In this document: positions 5,381-6,697 of the stretch, in pieces
How the letters are laid out: each line of letters opens with the position of its first letter
How positions within the stretch are numbered: position 1 is the stretch's first letter
Assembly (NCBI GenBank): GCA_045591565.1
Contig: JAZNTB010000071.1
Span: 1 to 6,697, forward strand
DNA length: 6,697 bases
Direction: 5' to 3'
Source of the DNA: UBA1738 sp045591565
GTDB taxonomy: Bacteria > Bacillota > Clostridia > UBA1381
Notes under the pieces: model-generated
Seen by the model: only the letters and a program-made list of their open reading frames with translations
Told to the model about the DNA's origin: nothing
Databases searched by the model: none
Program-made: the position numbers and the translations under genes

Positions 5381-5668
5381 ATGGGTGCAAATAAAAAGAA
5401 ATCTTTAAACAGAAAAATAAAATGTAAAAAAAGATGCCATAAAAGGGAAGAGCATCTATCTTTAGGCGATAGAATATATCTAATATTACATGTTATAGTG
5501 GGTGTCGCGGTTCATTTGTATGTACTTGATAAGTATAAGTATGAATATACAAAAAATACAAAAGATATCACATCAGAGGCAACATTTATTTGGCTTGGAA
5601 TTTCGGGTATAACATATTGTATATATAAACTTCTAAAGAAAATTCATAAATATCTAAAGTCTAAGTAA
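5381..5668 (+). CDS. Small basic protein with two predicted membrane segments, function unknown
   Basis: I do not recognise this 95-residue protein. Its N-terminus is very basic (KKK, KIKCKKRCHKR within residues 5-22, with two cysteines), followed by a probable membrane helix at about 32-50 (YLILHVIVGVAVHLYVL), a polar loop with KYKYEYTKNTKD at 51-62, and a second hydrophobic segment at about 67-84 (ATFIWLGISGITYCIYKLL), then a lysine-rich end. With basic residues at both ends, both termini would sit in the cytoplasm with a short loop outside. The start at 5381 is chosen for the AAGGGGGGG site upstream. It is markedly AT-rich and lies between a terminated tRNA gene and ddh, with no obvious operon partner. 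It could be a lineage-specific gene or a remnant of a mobile element. Coding is supported by the strong ribosome binding site and coherent hydrophobic pattern. Confidence 0.65.
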   Translation: MGANKKKSLNRKIKCKKRCHKREEHLSLGDRIYLILHVIVGVAVHLYVLDKYKYEYTKNTKDITSEATFIWLGISGITYCIYKLLKKIHKYLKSK

Positions 5669-5787
5669 ACTCTGGAATGCTTCTTAGAAAGTACATTTTT
5701 GGTACTGTTTTCTTGAAAATTATAGACTATGTTAAGTTCAGTCGGTTTTGAGATGATATTAATTTTTTCTTTTAATGTAAAAAAATG
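5669..5787. other. Intergenic region with a weak hairpin, no gene seen
   Basis: AT-rich spacer between the small membrane protein gene and the ddh promoter. AGTAC at 5690-5694 can pair with GTACT at 5702-5706, flanked by AGAAA and TTTTCT, giving an imperfect stem that might be a weak terminator. No reading frame with a ribosome binding site is visible on either strand. Confidence 0.4.
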
Positions 5788-5816
5788 TTGCTAAAATCTT
5801 CAAAAAGTGGTATCCT
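5788..5816 (+). promoter_or_regulatory. Probable promoter of ddh
   Basis: TTGCTA at 5788-5793 (4 of 6) and TATCCT at 5811-5816 (4 of 6), spaced by exactly 17 bases, with TGG before the -10 (extended -10). Transcription would start near 5823, leaving a leader of under 30 bases, too short for a riboswitch. Confidence 0.6.
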
Positions 5817-5849
5817 TTTAAATGGAATAAACTTTTTGGAGATGAGATT

Positions 5850-6697
5850 ATGAAAATAGCAATAGCGGGATACGGAAATCTTGGTCGTGGAGTAGAGCTG
5901 GCAATCCGCCAGAACCCCGATTGTGAGCTTTTTGGTGTGTTTACAAGGCGTGCGCCTGAAACAGTTAAAACTGTGACCGGAGCCGAGGTTTATCACATAG
6001 ATGATATTTTGGATTATAAAGACAAAATTGATGTTGTCGTTATCTGCGGAGGGTCGGCTAAAGATTTACCTGAGCAGACCCCTCGTTTTGCGGCTGATTT
6101 TTGTGTTGTGGACAGCTTTGATACCCATGCAAAAATCCCTGAGCACTTTGCTGCGGTTGATTCTGCTGCAAAGAATGCAGGCACGGTAGCTGTTATATCC
6201 TGCGGCTGGGACCCCGGAATGTTTTCTTTGAGCCGCCTGTATGCTTCGTGCATATTGCCGGAGGGTAAGGACTATACCTTCTGGGGCAAGGGCGTAAGCC
6301 AAGGTCACTCAGACGCTATAAGACGCGTTGAGGGTGTGGCTGACGGCAAACAGTACACCATTCCGACAGACAGCGCGCTTGCAGCAGTTCGTGCAGGGAA
6401 AAATCCTGAGCTCACGACAAGGCAAAAGCATATAAGAGAATGCTTTGTAGTAGCCGAGGAGGGAGCAGACAAGGCAAGAATTGAAAAAGAAATCAAAGAA
6501 ATGCCTAACTATTTCGCTGATTATGATACGACAGTTCACTTTATCACACAGGAGGAGCTTAATAAAAATCACGGCGGAATTCCTCACGGCGGATTTGTTA
6601 TAAGAAGCGGCAAGACTGGTGCAAATCTTGAGAATTCTCATATTATTGAATACAGCTTAAAGCTTGACTCAAACCCTGAGTTTACAGCTTCGGTGCT
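5850..6697 (+). CDS. ddh: meso-diaminopimelate D-dehydrogenase, 3' truncated by the window edge
   Basis: Ddh makes meso-2,6-diaminopimelate in one NADPH-dependent step by reductive amination of tetrahydrodipicolinate, feeding lysine synthesis and peptidoglycan cross-bridges. The first 282 residues are present; the family is about 325 residues, so roughly 45 are missing beyond the edge. Landmarks: GYGNLGRG at 7-14 is the nucleotide-binding loop, FTRR at 31-34 fits NADPH preference, CGGSAKDLPEQTP at 66-78, VDSFDTHAKIPEHF at 87-100, CGWDPGMFSLSRL at 118-130, and GKGVSQGHSDAIRR at 146-159, all close to the recalled family consensus around the substrate pocket. The start ATG has GGAG at 5838-5841, eight bases upstream. 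No frameshift or internal stop is seen. Base composition is higher in GC than the adjacent small gene, as expected of a core gene. It has its own promoter and is unrelated to the glycan operon. Confidence 0.97.
   Translation, partial: MKIAIAGYGNLGRGVELAIRQNPDCELFGVFTRRAPETVKTVTGAEVYHIDDILDYKDKIDVVVICGGSAKDLPEQTPRFAADFCVVDSFDTHAKIPEHFAAVDSAAKNAGTVAVISCGWDPGMFSLSRLYASCILPEGKDYTFWGKGVSQGHSDAIRRVEGVADGKQYTIPTDSALAAVRAGKNPELTTRQKHIRECFVVAEEGADKARIEKEIKEMPNYFADYDTTVHFITQEELNKNHGGIPHGGFVIRSGKTGANLENSHIIEYSLKLDSNPEFTASV

Noticed and set aside
5817..5849. Lysine riboswitch upstream of ddh
   Set aside because: The predicted leader is under 30 bases, too short to hold any known riboswitch, and no conserved core is seen.
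5772..5996. Minus-strand open frame of 74 codons
   Set aside because: It spans the ddh promoter, ribosome binding site and N-terminal codons in antisense and has no recognisable features.
6014..6641. Several minus-strand open frames of 63-110 codons
   Set aside because: They lie antisense to ddh, whose plus-strand frame is continuous with strong family motifs; they have no good ribosome binding sites and look like shadows.
1..6697. CRISPR array, insertion sequence, toxin-antitoxin pair or phage-defence genes
   Set aside because: No regularly spaced repeats, transposase motifs, terminal inverted repeats or defence domains are visible; the multi-gene unit is a polysaccharide operon.

Overview
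The window looks like a low-GC Gram-positive chromosome, most likely an anaerobic Clostridia-type (Firmicutes) genome. Signs of this are strong AGGAG-type ribosome binding sites, consensus vegetative promoters, a tRNA with an encoded CCA end, a meso-diaminopimelate dehydrogenase, and an aminotransferase/sugar-transferase pair that resembles Bacillus EpsN/EpsL and Campylobacter PglE/PglC. No genus can be named safely from the sequence alone.

Positions 1-4845 (minus strand) are the first seven genes of a surface-glycan operon, read right to left. In order they are: an EpsN/PglE-type sugar aminotransferase, a PglC/EpsL-type phosphoglycosyl transferase that would start the lipid-linked glycan, a family 2 glycosyltransferase with a DADD motif, a TagD-like cytidylyltransferase, a polysaccharide-deacetylase-like protein, a LicD-family phosphotransferase, and the first 33 codons of a further probable glycosyltransferase that runs off the left edge. 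Junctions are very tight (1-nt overlap, 8-nt gap, 1-nt gap, 4-nt overlap, about 8-nt gap, 21-nt gap), so translation is probably coupled. A near-consensus promoter lies at 4966-4994. It implies a leader of about 114 nt with a hairpin that has two competing 5' arms.

Positions 4846-5250 hold back-to-back promoters. The plus-strand one has perfect -35 and -10 hexamers and drives a tRNA-Leu(UAG) gene, which is followed by a strong intrinsic terminator. Next come a small AT-rich gene for an unrecognised 95-residue basic protein with two predicted membrane segments (5381-5668), and then ddh (5850 to the right edge, truncated), which has its own promoter.

Proposed working model (inference): the aminotransferase makes a UDP-4-amino-sugar and the phosphoglycosyl transferase loads that or a related sugar phosphate onto undecaprenyl phosphate. 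The glycosyltransferases extend the chain. The cytidylyltransferase makes a CDP-activated alcohol such as CDP-glycerol, and LicD transfers the phospho-alcohol to the glycan. The deacetylase-like protein may edit it further. The dehydratase and acetyltransferase that usually accompany an EpsN/PglE enzyme, and any flippase or polymerase, are not in the window. The distal genes (deacetylase-like, licD) are visibly more AT-rich than the first three, which suggests a conserved operon head with a variable, possibly acquired, tail.
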